This document shows, piece after piece, positions 45,301 through 52,389 of a stretch of DNA of 64,000 bases. The DNA lies in assembly GCA_022842845.1 (NCBI GenBank), contig JALHOT010000003.1, positions 186,001 to 250,000 of the forward strand, written 5' to 3'. A program made the position numbers and the translations under genes. The DNA is from Cyclobacteriaceae bacterium. Its GTDB lineage: Bacteria; Bacteroidota; Bacteroidia; Cytophagales; Cyclobacteriaceae. A model generated the notes under the pieces. That model saw only the letters and a list, made by a program, of their open reading frames with translations. It searched no databases and was not told where the DNA came from. Positions within the stretch are counted from its first letter, which is position 1. Each line of letters begins with the position of its first letter.

Positions 45301-45608
45301 GATAGTTGCTGAACATCTAAACTCAGGGCTACATCTACAACAGTCCTGTCGCCAACAACAACTTCCTGAGTTTGTAAACCGATAAACGAGAATACTAAAG
45401 CTCCACCACTTGATGGAAGATTTAATTTGTAGTTACCATCGGCATCGGTAACTGTACCATTAGTGGTGCCTTTGATCACCACGTTCACACCAGGCAGGGG
45501 AGATCCATCCTCTAAGGATGTAACTTTCCCTGACACGGTCCGTTCCTGGGCCCATACGCTCGAAAACGCAAAGACCACTGCACTACATAGCAGTAGAAAC
45601 TTCTTCAT
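42390..45608 (-). CDS. SusC/RagA-family TonB-linked outer-membrane receptor (system 2)
   Basis: 1072 aa. Signal peptide ending VWAQ (21), CarboxypepD_reg-like domain (22-105), TonB box region LSEVVVTAQGIQREAKALGYATT, plug (about 115-240, INIRGFSSISG, SILRGLSATTTYGSQGRNGVI) and barrel ending YGATIKVSF. The N-terminal 100 residues are very close to system 1, the barrels are not. Heads a three-gene leftward operon. No regulator, glycoside hydrolase or peptidase is encoded nearby. Confidence 0.96.
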   Translation of the reverse strand: MKKFLLLCSAVVFAFSSVWAQERTVSGKVTSLEDGSPLPGVNVVIKGTTNGTVTDADGNYKLNLPSSGGALVFSFIGLQTQEVVVGDRTVVDVALSLDVQQLSEVVVTAQGIQREAKALGYATTTISSAALSDKPQTDVGRALQGKTPGVQILNSSGISGSGSRINIRGFSSISGDTQPLWVVDGVPINTQSNDISSSFVDGQVAPSRFLDIDPNNIESMSILRGLSATTTYGSQGRNGVILVTTKTGSKKQGGNKFSGSISQSYFQMEAIIPEFQNKWANGFDGAWGEFFSNWGPLFDGTPTGANHPYFEHRNLFPEFPEFAQSGSTNGGYVPVAAPNNVSDFFQKGYSRTTNVSLNGSNQNGSLGFSWSRLDEEGFVKYNNTIRDNFSLGGNYKFTDKLNMSATFNYSRTDNSTPPVGAGTGSNSVGGPSIWANLFYTPRNVDLTNWPWENPVTNGHVYYRNIVNPYWTLNNSRQTSLTDRFISSTSFNYAVNDWMNVTYRLGWDTYTEDGKFWVNKGGQAYAAEVIPGAYRSTSSRNTILDHSILANFKKELSSDLDITGVLGWNYRSNTFTQQGLESLGQVVYGLIEHRNFTGTLPRNFRGTNLNRVENSSIAGAFFEGNLGYKDMLYVTVSGRNDWSSILEEANRSKFYPGGSVAFLPTAAFPNFAANFLDFMKVRVAIGTSANFGSPYGTRPVLGLNSQRRVDAIGNAVTLSLPGLLANPDLRPELLIEQEVGIETKMFENRIRLDVSLYDRGATDQIIFRALDPSTGYTGTFINAGEVTNKGVEAAFFGYPIRKNDFSVELGVNFTKNVSKVESLPEGSKEIIINGFTTLANFAIEGQPLNVIKGTYIEKSPDGQRIVTANGDYKPANDIGIIADPNPKWLGSLIANVTWKGLNFGMQWDYVQGGQVYSYTAATMIGRGVAKDLESFDPTLPLILPGVSEVLDGSGNVTGYKPNTVPLTTSGVFFTNTIIGGGPDELGVYDATRVRFAEVSLGYSIPKSIVSKLKVNGINVSLQGNNLWFRAINAPKYAKADFDRTSFGTNNGAGIDFLGGPSARRYGATIKVSF

Positions 45609-45810
45609 AGGTTTAAGTTTAGGTTTAGGTTAAATAAAGTCCCCAATTTACGGTATGTATCCTTAAAACAAAATACCGTGTTTCTGATTACTGGTAAAAT
45701 AATATTGGGTAAGCTGGCAAAATCAGCAAACAAAATTATATATGCCTGATTTTCAATGAGATATTAAACGATAGTCCAATCAAAAAATTAATAGCAAGAG
45801 CCAAAAAAAC

Positions 45811-45842
45811 AAAAAGCCGACCCTGCTAGGATCGGCCTTTTA
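45811..45842 (-). terminator. Terminator of the rplU-rpmA operon
   Basis: Stem built on GCCGA..CC / GG..TCGGC with one mismatch and flanking A/T runs; 20 bp after the rpmA stop at 45863. Confidence 0.7.
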
Positions 45843-45862
45843 ACCGTTATGTTCGGTAAATA

Positions 45863-46126
45863 TTAGGCTTGTGCGACAGGCTCTACTACTACAGTAGATT
45901 TGTTCTCCTTACCCTTCTTGAATACCACTACACCATTGGTTAGTGCAAACAAGGTATGATCTTTACCCATGCCTACATTTTTACCAGGGTGGTGCTTGGT
46001 GCCACGCTGACGAACGATGATGTTACCAGCAATCACTTCCTGGCCACCAAATACTTTAATACCCAAGCGTTTGCTTTCCGATTCGCGGCCGTTCTTTACT
46101 TTACCTTCACCTTTTTTATGTGCCAT
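45863..46126 (-). CDS. rpmA: 50S ribosomal protein L27
   Basis: 87 aa. [28 protein letters not shown] is the standard start (key [16 protein letters not shown]), then [13 protein letters not shown] and GKDHTLFAL. No N-terminal pre-peptide of the Firmicutes type. 40 bp behind rplU in the same transcript. Confidence 0.98.
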   Translation of the reverse strand: MAHKKGEGKVKNGRESESKRLGIKVFGGQEVIAGNIIVRQRGTKHHPGKNVGMGKDHTLFALTNGVVVFKKGKENKSTVVVEPVAQA

Positions 46127-46166
46127 TGTCTTAAATGCTTAATGTCAAACAAATTTCAAATTCAGG

Positions 46167-46475
46167 TTAACCGATGCTCTCGATTTGAACTTTGGTATAC
46201 TGCTGACGGTGTCCGTTCTTCAGTGTATAACCCTTTCTTCTTTTCTTTTTAAAGACGATAACTTTATCACCTTTCACGTGCTCAAGGATTCTCCCAGAAA
46301 CCTTGGCTCCGTTCACAGTTGGGGCGCCAACTTCTACCTTGCCTCCATTATCGATGAGAAGAACTTTGTCGAAGCTAACGTTAGCTCCGGCTTCGCCTTC
46401 CATCTTGGGTGCATAGATGAACTGGTCTTTAGCCACCTTAAACTGCTTTCCTGCGATGTCTACAATTGCGTACAT
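46167..46475 (-). CDS. rplU: 50S ribosomal protein L21
   Basis: 102 aa from MYAIVDIAGKQF (46475); an ATG 24 bp upstream overlaps the promoter element. Motifs YAIVDIAGKQFKV, GAPTVNGAKVSGRILEH and the C-terminal KKKRRKGYTLKNGHRQQYTKVQI (key KRRKGYxxxxGHRQ). Confidence 0.98.
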   Translation of the reverse strand: MYAIVDIAGKQFKVAKDQFIYAPKMEGEAGANVSFDKVLLIDNGGKVEVGAPTVNGAKVSGRILEHVKGDKVIVFKKKRRKGYTLKNGHRQQYTKVQIESIG

Positions 46476-46496
46476 ATCTATCCAAAAATTGGACTG

Positions 46497-46504
46497 CAAA
46501 GGTA
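46497..46504 (-). promoter_or_regulatory. -7 promoter element for rplU-rpmA
   Basis: Minus strand TACCTTTG (TAnnTTTG), 21 nt before the rplU ATG. Confidence 0.65.
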
Positions 46505-46592
46505 GAAAAAGATTTTAGATTGGCGAGGGGAGAATGTAGAATATCTGAAAAGATGTGTTTTTGGGCTAAAAATCAATCTTTTAAAATAGATG

Positions 46593-46770
46593 TGTTAATT
46601 TTTTTGTGGATAAGTACCTCAAACAACCCTCCATCATTCTACAATAACCAATTATTTAACAGCTACTTATCTCCCTAAAAATACCCCGATCTTAAATGAT
46701 TTACCTGGGCTCCTCTCTAAAAGAATGGTTGACTCGATGAGTCTCGTTTTTCATCTTTGCACACTTGACA
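46593..46770 (+). repeat. Upstream copy of a duplicated promoter module with a DnaA box (copy 1)
   Basis: 178 bp that align nearly end to end with 47345-47523; weaker similarity runs on for about 40 bp. Contains TGTGGATAA (46605-46613, perfect DnaA box on the opposite strand), ACTTATC about 50 bp later as an inverted partner of GATAAGT, and a promoter TTG-N20-CATCTTTG (46729-46759). No gene recognisable directly downstream. Confidence 0.85.
46729..46759 (+). promoter_or_regulatory. Promoter of module copy 1
   Basis: TTG (46729-46731), 20-nt spacer, CATCTTTG (46752-46759, one mismatch from TAnnTTTG). Predicted transcription start about 46765. Confidence 0.5.
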
Positions 46771-46863
46771 ATGGATAAAGCACGATTCTCCTCACGTTGC
46801 TTTCAACTTATTGATTAAGTGCATTTAAGCTTACCATTTTGATATTTCAAAAATGGGTTTTTT
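46765..46863 (+). ncRNA. Candidate short terminated transcript (about 100 nt) from promoter copy 1
   Basis: Inferred from a promoter at 46729-46759 and a terminator at 46834-46863. The only ORF inside begins at ATG 46771 and encodes 15 residues (MDKARFSSRCFQLID). It could be a small RNA, a leader-peptide relic or a decayed gene start. No known RNA family recognised. Confidence 0.3.
46834..46863 (+). terminator. Terminator-like hairpin downstream of promoter copy 1
   Basis: CCATTTTGA / TCAAAAATGG with one bulged base, followed by TTTTTT (46858-46863). Confidence 0.5.
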
Positions 46864-47022
46864 AAACTTGATTATTCTTAATTTAAGATACCAACTGTTT
46901 CAACTTAGTAGTAGCATCCAGTTTATATACTAAGGTATTTCGAACTCATGAATCCAACCAATAAGTCCATATTGGAAAATAGGTAGTGGGATAGATAAGG
47001 TGATAGATTCTACCTTAAACAG

Positions 47023-47044
47023 AAAAAAGGGCCAAAAGGCCCTT
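47023..47044 (-). terminator. Isolated minus-strand terminator hairpin
   Basis: AAGGGCC/GGCCCTT with loop of four and a T-run on the minus strand. No minus-strand gene lies upstream of it. Confidence 0.55.
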
Positions 47045-47153
47045 CGCATTCGGTTAGAGATCAGACATTCATATCCAATGAAGAGTCTGAGGTAAAAGAA
47101 GCGGTTCTTCAACGCCATACATCCAGTATGGAAAATGGGAACTTACACTTTGG

Positions 47154-47185
47154 GGCGACTTCGTTACGAGCGGAGTCGCCTTTTT
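47154..47185 (+). terminator. Plus-strand terminator hairpin upstream of the nrd promoter
   Basis: GGCGACT/AGTCGCC with a 13-nt loop and TTTTT. It would insulate nrdB from upstream transcription. Confidence 0.65.
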
Positions 47186-47263
47186 ATTTAGGCAAAGCAA
47201 TGCACTTAGTAGATAGAAAACAATGTTTTAACCAACTAAAACAGTTTGGTCATTCCTTACGAC

Positions 47264-47280
47264 ATAAAGTGTCACTTTAT
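47264..47280. promoter_or_regulatory. 17-bp perfect palindrome upstream of the nrd module
   Basis: ATAAAGTGTCACTTTAT: 8-bp arms around one central base, then a T-rich stretch. Operator candidate; the regulator is unknown. Confidence 0.45.
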
Positions 47281-47344
47281 TTTTTAGGTGTTTTCAATTC
47301 GTCAAAAATTAAAAATCTGATTAGTAGGCACTTAAAAAAATCAA

Positions 47345-47523
47345 TGTTAATTTTTTTTGTGGATAAGTACCTCAAACAACCCTCCAGCATTCCGCAATAA
47401 CCAATTATTTAACAGCCACTTATCTCTCAAAAAGTACCCCGATCTTACATGAATTGTGTCAACTCATTGCCAAAAGAATTATTGACTTGATGAGTCTCGT
47501 TTTTCATCTTTGCACACTTGACA
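47345..47523 (+). repeat. Promoter module with DnaA box directly upstream of nrdB (copy 2)
   Basis: 179 bp matching 46593-46770. Carries TGTGGATAA (47358-47366), the inverted ACTTATC element, and the promoter TTG-N20-CATCTTTG. Placed so that nrdB gets a 5' leader of about 160 nt. Confidence 0.85.
47482..47512 (+). promoter_or_regulatory. Promoter of nrdB-nrdA
   Basis: TTG at 47482-47484, 20-nt spacer, CATCTTTG at 47505-47512. Identical spacing to copy 1. Confidence 0.6.
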
Positions 47524-47677
47524 CTATTCGAAGCGCAATCCTCTCCCCTGATGGTGCTTCTTCACTAGTCAACAAGAAAAATTTTAACGGAAAATTTTGT
47601 TTGGCCCAAAGCGCTTTTTGCCTGGGTCAAGCGTATGAATATTTAGTTTTTTAATCTAAAAGCACATTTTAAGAGCC

Positions 47678-48667
47678 ATGAGTCAACCACTACAGGAAGA
47701 ACCAATCTTAAAGGAGAACAAAGACCGCTTCGTTCTCTTCCCTATTCAACAACACGACATTTGGAAATTTTACAAACAGGCAGAGGCCAGCTTCTGGACG
47801 GCCGAAGAAATTGACCTAAGTCACGACTTGAAAGATTGGGCCAACCTGAACGATGGCGAACGTCATTTCGTTACCCACGTATTGGCCTTCTTCGCTGCCA
47901 GCGATGGTATTGTCAACGAAAACCTGGCCGAACACTTTGTGTCAGAAGTACAATACACGGAAGCTAAATTTTTCTATGGCTTTCAGATTGCCATTGAGAA
48001 CATTCACTCAGAAACTTACTCCTTATTAATAGATACGTATGTAAAAGATCCTAAGGAAAAAGACAGACTTTTCCGAGGCATCGAAACCATGGACTGCGTG
48101 TCGAAAAAGGCACAGTGGGCCTTGCGCTGGATCAATAAAGGAAGCTTCCAGGAAAGGTTGATTGCCTTCGCTGCTGTAGAGGGTATTTTCTTCTCTGGTT
48201 CTTTCTGCTCTATTTTCTGGTTGAAGAAGCGTGGCTTAATGCCAGGACTTGCCTTCTCTAACGAGTTGATCTCACGCGATGAAGGCCTGCACTGCGATTT
48301 CGCCTGCCACCTCTATACCGAACATGTGGTAAATAAATTGCCCGAACAAACTGTGATCGACATCATTAAAGATGCCGTAGAAATAGAAAAAGAATTTGTG
48401 ACTGATGCCTTGCCGGTAAACCTGATCGGTATGAATGCGGCACAAATGCGTCAATACATAGAATTTGTGGCCGATCGCTTGCTTAGCGAGCTCATCGGTA
48501 AGAAAATTTATAATGCAACCAATCCGTTCGACTTCATGGATATGATTTCGCTTCGTGGTAAGACTAACTTCTTCGAAAGAAGAGTGGGTGAATACCAAAA
48601 AGCAGGCGTGAAGAACAGCGCGGAAAAAGAAACTGCACCTAAGTTTTCGCTCAACGAAGATTTTTAA
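47678..48667 (+). CDS. nrdB: Ribonucleoside-diphosphate reductase, beta subunit (class Ia)
   Basis: 329 aa. Diiron and radical residues follow the eukaryote-like pattern: Asp76 (FFAASDG), Glu107 and His110 with the radical Tyr114 in ENIHSETY, and a second Glu/Glu/His set downstream ([21 protein letters not shown]). It holds the tyrosyl radical that starts ribonucleotide reduction in NrdA, encoded 53 bp downstream. Confidence 0.97.
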   Translation: MSQPLQEEPILKENKDRFVLFPIQQHDIWKFYKQAEASFWTAEEIDLSHDLKDWANLNDGERHFVTHVLAFFAASDGIVNENLAEHFVSEVQYTEAKFFYGFQIAIENIHSETYSLLIDTYVKDPKEKDRLFRGIETMDCVSKKAQWALRWINKGSFQERLIAFAAVEGIFFSGSFCSIFWLKKRGLMPGLAFSNELISRDEGLHCDFACHLYTEHVVNKLPEQTVIDIIKDAVEIEKEFVTDALPVNLIGMNAAQMRQYIEFVADRLLSELIGKKIYNATNPFDFMDMISLRGKTNFFERRVGEYQKAGVKNSAEKETAPKFSLNEDF

Positions 48668-48720
48668 TATCTTCAAACACCTAAATCATTTTTTAAACTT
48701 TTAACAACCCAACAACAAAC

Positions 48721-51156
48721 ATGCTCGTCATCAAAAGAGACGGACACCGCGAGTCCGTAAAGTTTGACAAGATTACCGCGCGCATCGAAAAGCTCTGCTA
48801 CGGTTTAGACCAGCGCTACGTAAATCCTGTGGAAGTGGCCATGAAAGTCATCAATGGCCTCTACGATGGTGTTACTACCCAAGAGTTGGACAACCTAGCT
48901 GCTGAAATTGCCGCCACCCTGACGACAAAGCATCCTGATTTCGCCAAACTTGCGGCCCGTATCGCTGTATCGAATCTGCACAAAGTAACCAGCAAGTCTT
49001 TCTCCAACACGATGAAAAGACTTTACACGTATGTAGATCCGAAAACTGGTGAAAATGCTCCTTTAGTTTCGAAAGAGACCTGGCGCATCGTACAAGCAAA
49101 TGCTGCAGAATTAGATGAAGCCATCATCTATGACCGCGATTTCGGTTACGATTACTTCGGATTCAAAACCCTGGAGAAATCTTACCTGATGAAAATCGAT
49201 GGTAAAACTATCGAACGCCCGCAACACCTCATCATGCGTGTGGCGGTAGGTATTCACGGAGAAGATATTCAAGCCGCTATTGAAACCTACCATTTAATGT
49301 CTGAGAAGTGGTTTACCCACGCAACGCCTACCCTATTCAACGCAGGTACGCCAAAGCCTCAGCTTTCTTCATGTTTCTTGTTAACCATGAAGGACGACAG
49401 CATTGATGGTATCTACGATACATTAAAGCAATGCGCCAAGATTTCACAATCTGCCGGTGGCATTGGTCTAAGCATACACAACATCCGCGCGAAAGGTTCT
49501 TACATAAAAGGAACTGGCGGAACCTCCAACGGTATCGTGCCCATGTTGCGTAACTTCGACATGACCGCTCGCTACGTTGATCAAGGTGGTGGTAAGCGCA
49601 AAGGCAGCTTTGCCATTTACCTCGAGCCATGGCATGCTGATATTTTCGAATTCCTTGACCTGAAGAAAAATCACGGTAAAGAAGAAATGCGTGCGCGCGA
49701 TCTTTTCTATGCCATGTGGATCTCCGACCTCTTCATGAAGCGTGTGGAGAACAACGAGATGTGGTCACTCTTCGATCCGAATGAGGCCCCCGGACTGGCT
49801 GATGTGTACGGAGAAGAGTTTGAAAAGCTTTACGAGAAGTACGAAAAGGAAAATAAATTCCGCAGACAAGTAAAAGCACAAGACCTGTGGTTCGAGATTC
49901 TTGAATCACAAATAGAAACAGGTACGCCTTACATCTTGTACAAAGATGCTGCGAACAAAAAATCAAACCAGAAAAACCTGGGAACGATCAAGAGCAGCAA
50001 CCTGTGTACAGAAATCATGGAGTATACTTCGCCTGACGAAGTAGCCGTGTGTAACCTGGCTTCTATTGCCTTGCCTAAGTTTGTAACAGAAGAAGGTAAG
50101 TTTGATCATCAGCGTTTGTACGAAATCACGAAGGTGATTACCCGCAACCTGAACAAGGTGATTGATGTTAACTACTACCCTGTAGAAGAAGCGCGCTACT
50201 CCAACATGCGCCACCGCCCTATTGGTATTGGTGTACAAGGCTTGGCCGATGCCTTCATCATGTTGCGTATGCCTTTCGATTCTGATGAGGCAAAACGCCT
50301 GAACGAAGATATTTTCGAAACCATCTACTTCGGTGCCATGGAAGCTTCTATGGAATTAGCTAAGAAAGACGGTGCCTACGAAACCTTTAAAGGTTCTCCT
50401 GTATCAAAAGGTATTTTCCAATTTGATATGTGGGGCGTAACACCTAAGAGCAATCGTTGGGATTGGGATGCCTTGAAGCGCGAAGTAAAGCAGAACGGTG
50501 TGCGTAACTCTTTGTTACTGGCTCCAATGCCTACCGCTTCTACTTCACAAATTCTAGGTAATAACGAATGCTTCGAGCCATATACATCGAATCTGTATAC
50601 ACGCAGAACATTGTCAGGCGATTTCATTTTGGTAAACAAATACCTGATGAAGGATTTGATTGAGTTAGGTCTTTGGAATGAAACCATGCGCCAAAAACTA
50701 ATTGGTGCCAATGGTTCAGTACAAAGCATTCCTGAAATTCCTCAAAACCTGAAAGACATCTATAAAACAGTTTGGGAAATTTCTCAGAAGGTAATCATTG
50801 ATATGTCTGCCGAGCGTGGTGCTTACATCTGCCAGTCGCAGAGCTTGAACATACACATTACTGATCCTAACTTCGGCAAGCTTACTTCTATGCACTTCTA
50901 TGCATGGAAGAAAGGTTTGAAGACTGGTATGTATTACCTGCGCTCTACTTCTGCTGCTGATGCCATTAAGTTTACGCACGATAAAACTGCCGGCCAGCAA
51001 ACCGTTACGGCAGAAGCCAGTGTAGCTGTTCCTGTAATGGCCGAAGCGCAAAAGAGCATCGATTACGAAGCACGCGTGGCTGATTATGAACAAAAGAAAT
51101 CTGACATGGCCTGCTCACTGGATAATCCGGATGCATGTGAGGCGTGTGGTTCTTAA
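48721..51156 (+). CDS. nrdA: Ribonucleoside-diphosphate reductase, alpha subunit (class I)
   Basis: 811 aa. N-terminal ATP-cone ([25 protein letters not shown], key [14 protein letters not shown]) for dATP control; catalytic barrel with the redox Cys pair in QLSSCFLLT and EVAVCNLAS, radical Cys in NLCTEI, and [15 protein letters not shown]-terminal shuttle CEAC. Reduces NDPs to dNDPs with NrdB. Followed by two 14-bp repeat units and a terminator. Confidence 0.98.
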   Translation: MLVIKRDGHRESVKFDKITARIEKLCYGLDQRYVNPVEVAMKVINGLYDGVTTQELDNLAAEIAATLTTKHPDFAKLAARIAVSNLHKVTSKSFSNTMKRLYTYVDPKTGENAPLVSKETWRIVQANAAELDEAIIYDRDFGYDYFGFKTLEKSYLMKIDGKTIERPQHLIMRVAVGIHGEDIQAAIETYHLMSEKWFTHATPTLFNAGTPKPQLSSCFLLTMKDDSIDGIYDTLKQCAKISQSAGGIGLSIHNIRAKGSYIKGTGGTSNGIVPMLRNFDMTARYVDQGGGKRKGSFAIYLEPWHADIFEFLDLKKNHGKEEMRARDLFYAMWISDLFMKRVENNEMWSLFDPNEAPGLADVYGEEFEKLYEKYEKENKFRRQVKAQDLWFEILESQIETGTPYILYKDAANKKSNQKNLGTIKSSNLCTEIMEYTSPDEVAVCNLASIALPKFVTEEGKFDHQRLYEITKVITRNLNKVIDVNYYPVEEARYSNMRHRPIGIGVQGLADAFIMLRMPFDSDEAKRLNEDIFETIYFGAMEASMELAKKDGAYETFKGSPVSKGIFQFDMWGVTPKSNRWDWDALKREVKQNGVRNSLLLAPMPTASTSQILGNNECFEPYTSNLYTRRTLSGDFILVNKYLMKDLIELGLWNETMRQKLIGANGSVQSIPEIPQNLKDIYKTVWEISQKVIIDMSAERGAYICQSQSLNIHITDPNFGKLTSMHFYAWKKGLKTGMYYLRSTSAADAIKFTHDKTAGQQTVTAEASVAVPVMAEAQKSIDYEARVADYEQKKSDMACSLDNPDACEACGS

Positions 51157-51180
51157 GACGTAAGTAGCTAGACATAAGTA
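51156..51180 (+). repeat. Two 14-bp-period repeat units after nrdA
   Basis: AGACGTAAGTA (51156-51166), 3-nt spacer, AGACATAAGTA (51170-51180). The first unit starts on the last base of the nrdA stop codon. Same family as at 51671-51771 and 52358-52382. Confidence 0.8.
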
Positions 51181-51185
51181 TTAAG

Positions 51186-51214
51186 AAGGTCTCGGTAACT
51201 CGAGGCCTTTTTTT
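51186..51214 (+). terminator. Intrinsic terminator after nrdA
   Basis: AAGGTCTCG/CGAGGCCTT (one G-T pair), 6-nt loop, seven T. Confidence 0.8.
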
Positions 51215-51252
51215 GTTTCGTTTGAATTTTAATTCTGCAATTTTGAATCACT

Positions 51253-51669
51253 ATGGGAAGAATAATGGCCATCGACTATGGTACTAAACGCACAGGCATT
51301 GCTGTAAGCGACACTAACCGCATTATTGCTACACCCCTGGAAACAGTACCTTCTCATGAACTTTTAAAGTTTATTCAGGCTTATGCTCAAAAAGAAGTAG
51401 TCGATGAATTTGTGGTGGGCATGCCCAAAACCCTGGGCAACGAAGATTCAGACATTGCTCCGCTGGTCCGCAAATTTGTAGAGAACCTGAAGAAAGCTTT
51501 TCCTGACAAAACCGTGCACCTGGCTGATGAACGCTTTACCTCCTCTATGGCGCTGCAAGCCATGATTGATGGCGGCATGAAAAAGAAAGACCGCCAGGTA
51601 AAAGGAAATGTCGATAAAATAAGTGCTACCATTATTTTACAGGCTTTTATGGATACGATTAGACATTAA
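51253..51669 (+). CDS. ruvX: Putative Holliday junction resolvase / pre-16S rRNA nuclease
   Basis: 138 aa, YqgF family, RNase H-like fold: AIDYGTKRTGIAVSD (first catalytic Asp), VVGMPKTLGNED, LADERFTSSMA and a late Asp in VDKISATIILQAFMD. Short gene flanked by 14-bp repeats. Confidence 0.95.
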   Translation: MGRIMAIDYGTKRTGIAVSDTNRIIATPLETVPSHELLKFIQAYAQKEVVDEFVVGMPKTLGNEDSDIAPLVRKFVENLKKAFPDKTVHLADERFTSSMALQAMIDGGMKKKDRQVKGNVDKISATIILQAFMDTIRH

Positions 51670-51670
51670 T

Positions 51671-51771
51671 AGACTTTAGACGTAAGACTTTAGACATAAG
51701 TAAAAAGGCATAAGGTGTAATTCCGATCTTGCTACTTACGTCTTGCTACTAAAGTCTTATTACTAATGTCT
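51671..51771. repeat. 14-bp-period repeat array in both orientations between ruvX and def
   Basis: Forward: AGACTTTAGACGTA (51671-51684) and AGACTTTAGACATA (51685-51698) plus AGTA. Reverse: TACTTACGTCT (51733), TACTAAAGTCT (51747), TACTAATGTCT (51761), each with a 3-nt spacer. Forward and reverse blocks can pair into a long imperfect hairpin. Confidence 0.8.
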
Positions 51772-51782
51772 AACAGAACCAT

Positions 51783-51790
51783 TAACTTTG
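51783..51790 (+). promoter_or_regulatory. -7 promoter element 4 nt before the def ATG
   Basis: TAACTTTG (TAnnTTTG) separated from the ATG at 51795 by four bases, implying a leaderless or nearly leaderless mRNA. Confidence 0.6.
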
Positions 51791-51794
51791 CCAC

Positions 51795-52355
51795 ATGATT
51801 TACCCTATTGTTGTTTACGGAGATCCTGTACTGCGCCAGAAGGCCAAGGACATCGAGAAAGGAACTGATTTAACGCAGTTGATTGCCGACATGTATGAAA
51901 CCATGGAGGCGGCCAGCGGTATTGGTCTCGCGGCTCCTCAAATCGGTAAAAGTATACGTCTGTTTGTCGTAGATGCTACCAGCATCGAGAAAGAAGACGA
52001 AGAAGACGAGGATATGAGTGATTTCAAAAAAGCCTTTATCAATGCAGAAATTATAGAAGAAGAAGGCGAGGAATGGGATTTTGAAGAAGGCTGTTTGAGT
52101 ATCCCGAATTTACGCGAAAGTGTTTTCAGACAAGAAACGATCCGTATTCGATACTACGATGAACAGTGGAATTTGAAGGAAGAAAGCTATGATGGCATGA
52201 AGGCCCGCATCATTCAGCACGAATACGATCACATAGAAGGTAAGTTATTTATCGATTACTTATCCCCTTTCAAAAAAAGACTCCTGAAAGGTAAACTTGC
52301 TGACATCACTAAGGGCAAAGTGAATGCTGAATATAGAATTGCTATCCCAAAGTAA
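51795..52355 (+). CDS. def: Peptide deformylase
   Basis: 186 aa. Three family motifs: GIGLAAPQIG (42-51), EEGCLSIP with metal ligand Cys100, and QHEYDH with His142, Glu143, His146. An acidic insert (about 66-75, EKEDEEDED) occurs after the first motif, as in other Bacteroidota. Removes the N-formyl group from new proteins. Confidence 0.97.
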   Translation: MIYPIVVYGDPVLRQKAKDIEKGTDLTQLIADMYETMEAASGIGLAAPQIGKSIRLFVVDATSIEKEDEEDEDMSDFKKAFINAEIIEEEGEEWDFEEGCLSIPNLRESVFRQETIRIRYYDEQWNLKEESYDGMKARIIQHEYDHIEGKLFIDYLSPFKKRLLKGKLADITKGKVNAEYRIAIPK

Positions 52356-52357
52356 AA

Positions 52358-52382
52358 ACACATAAGTAGTAAGACTTAAGTA
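52358..52382 (+). repeat. Two 14-bp-period repeat units between def and the aminotransferase
   Basis: ACACATAAGTA (52358, one mismatch) and AGACTTAAGTA (52372-52382) with a 3-nt spacer; the second ends 7 bp before the next start codon. Confidence 0.75.
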
Positions 52383-52389
52383 CTGCGAA

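Larger units (their letters stand above)
46864..47344. other. Gene-free spacer between the two promoter modules
   Basis: No credible gene: the reading frames here are short, unlike any family I know, and run across terminators and the repeat. It holds a minus-strand terminator (47023-47044), a plus-strand terminator (47154-47185) and a 17-bp palindrome (47264-47280). Confidence 0.6.

Noticed and set aside
34737-45608. Polysaccharide utilisation locus
   Set aside because: SusCD pairs are present, but no glycoside hydrolase, lyase, sulfatase or dedicated regulator lies in the window.
46930-47118. 62-codon minus-strand reading frame
   Set aside because: Covers the minus-strand terminator hairpin, has no family resemblance and no promoter.
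47128-47400. 90-codon reading frame in the nrd upstream region
   Set aside because: It runs through a terminator hairpin, a palindrome and half of the repeat module; residue composition is not protein-like.
46593-47523. Replication origin at the DnaA boxes
   Set aside because: Only two consensus boxes, both inside the duplicated nrd promoter module; no box cluster, AT-rich unwinding repeats or dnaA/dnaN neighbours.
48272-48676. 134-codon reading frame antisense to nrdB
   Set aside because: Shadow of a strongly conserved gene; no independent evidence.
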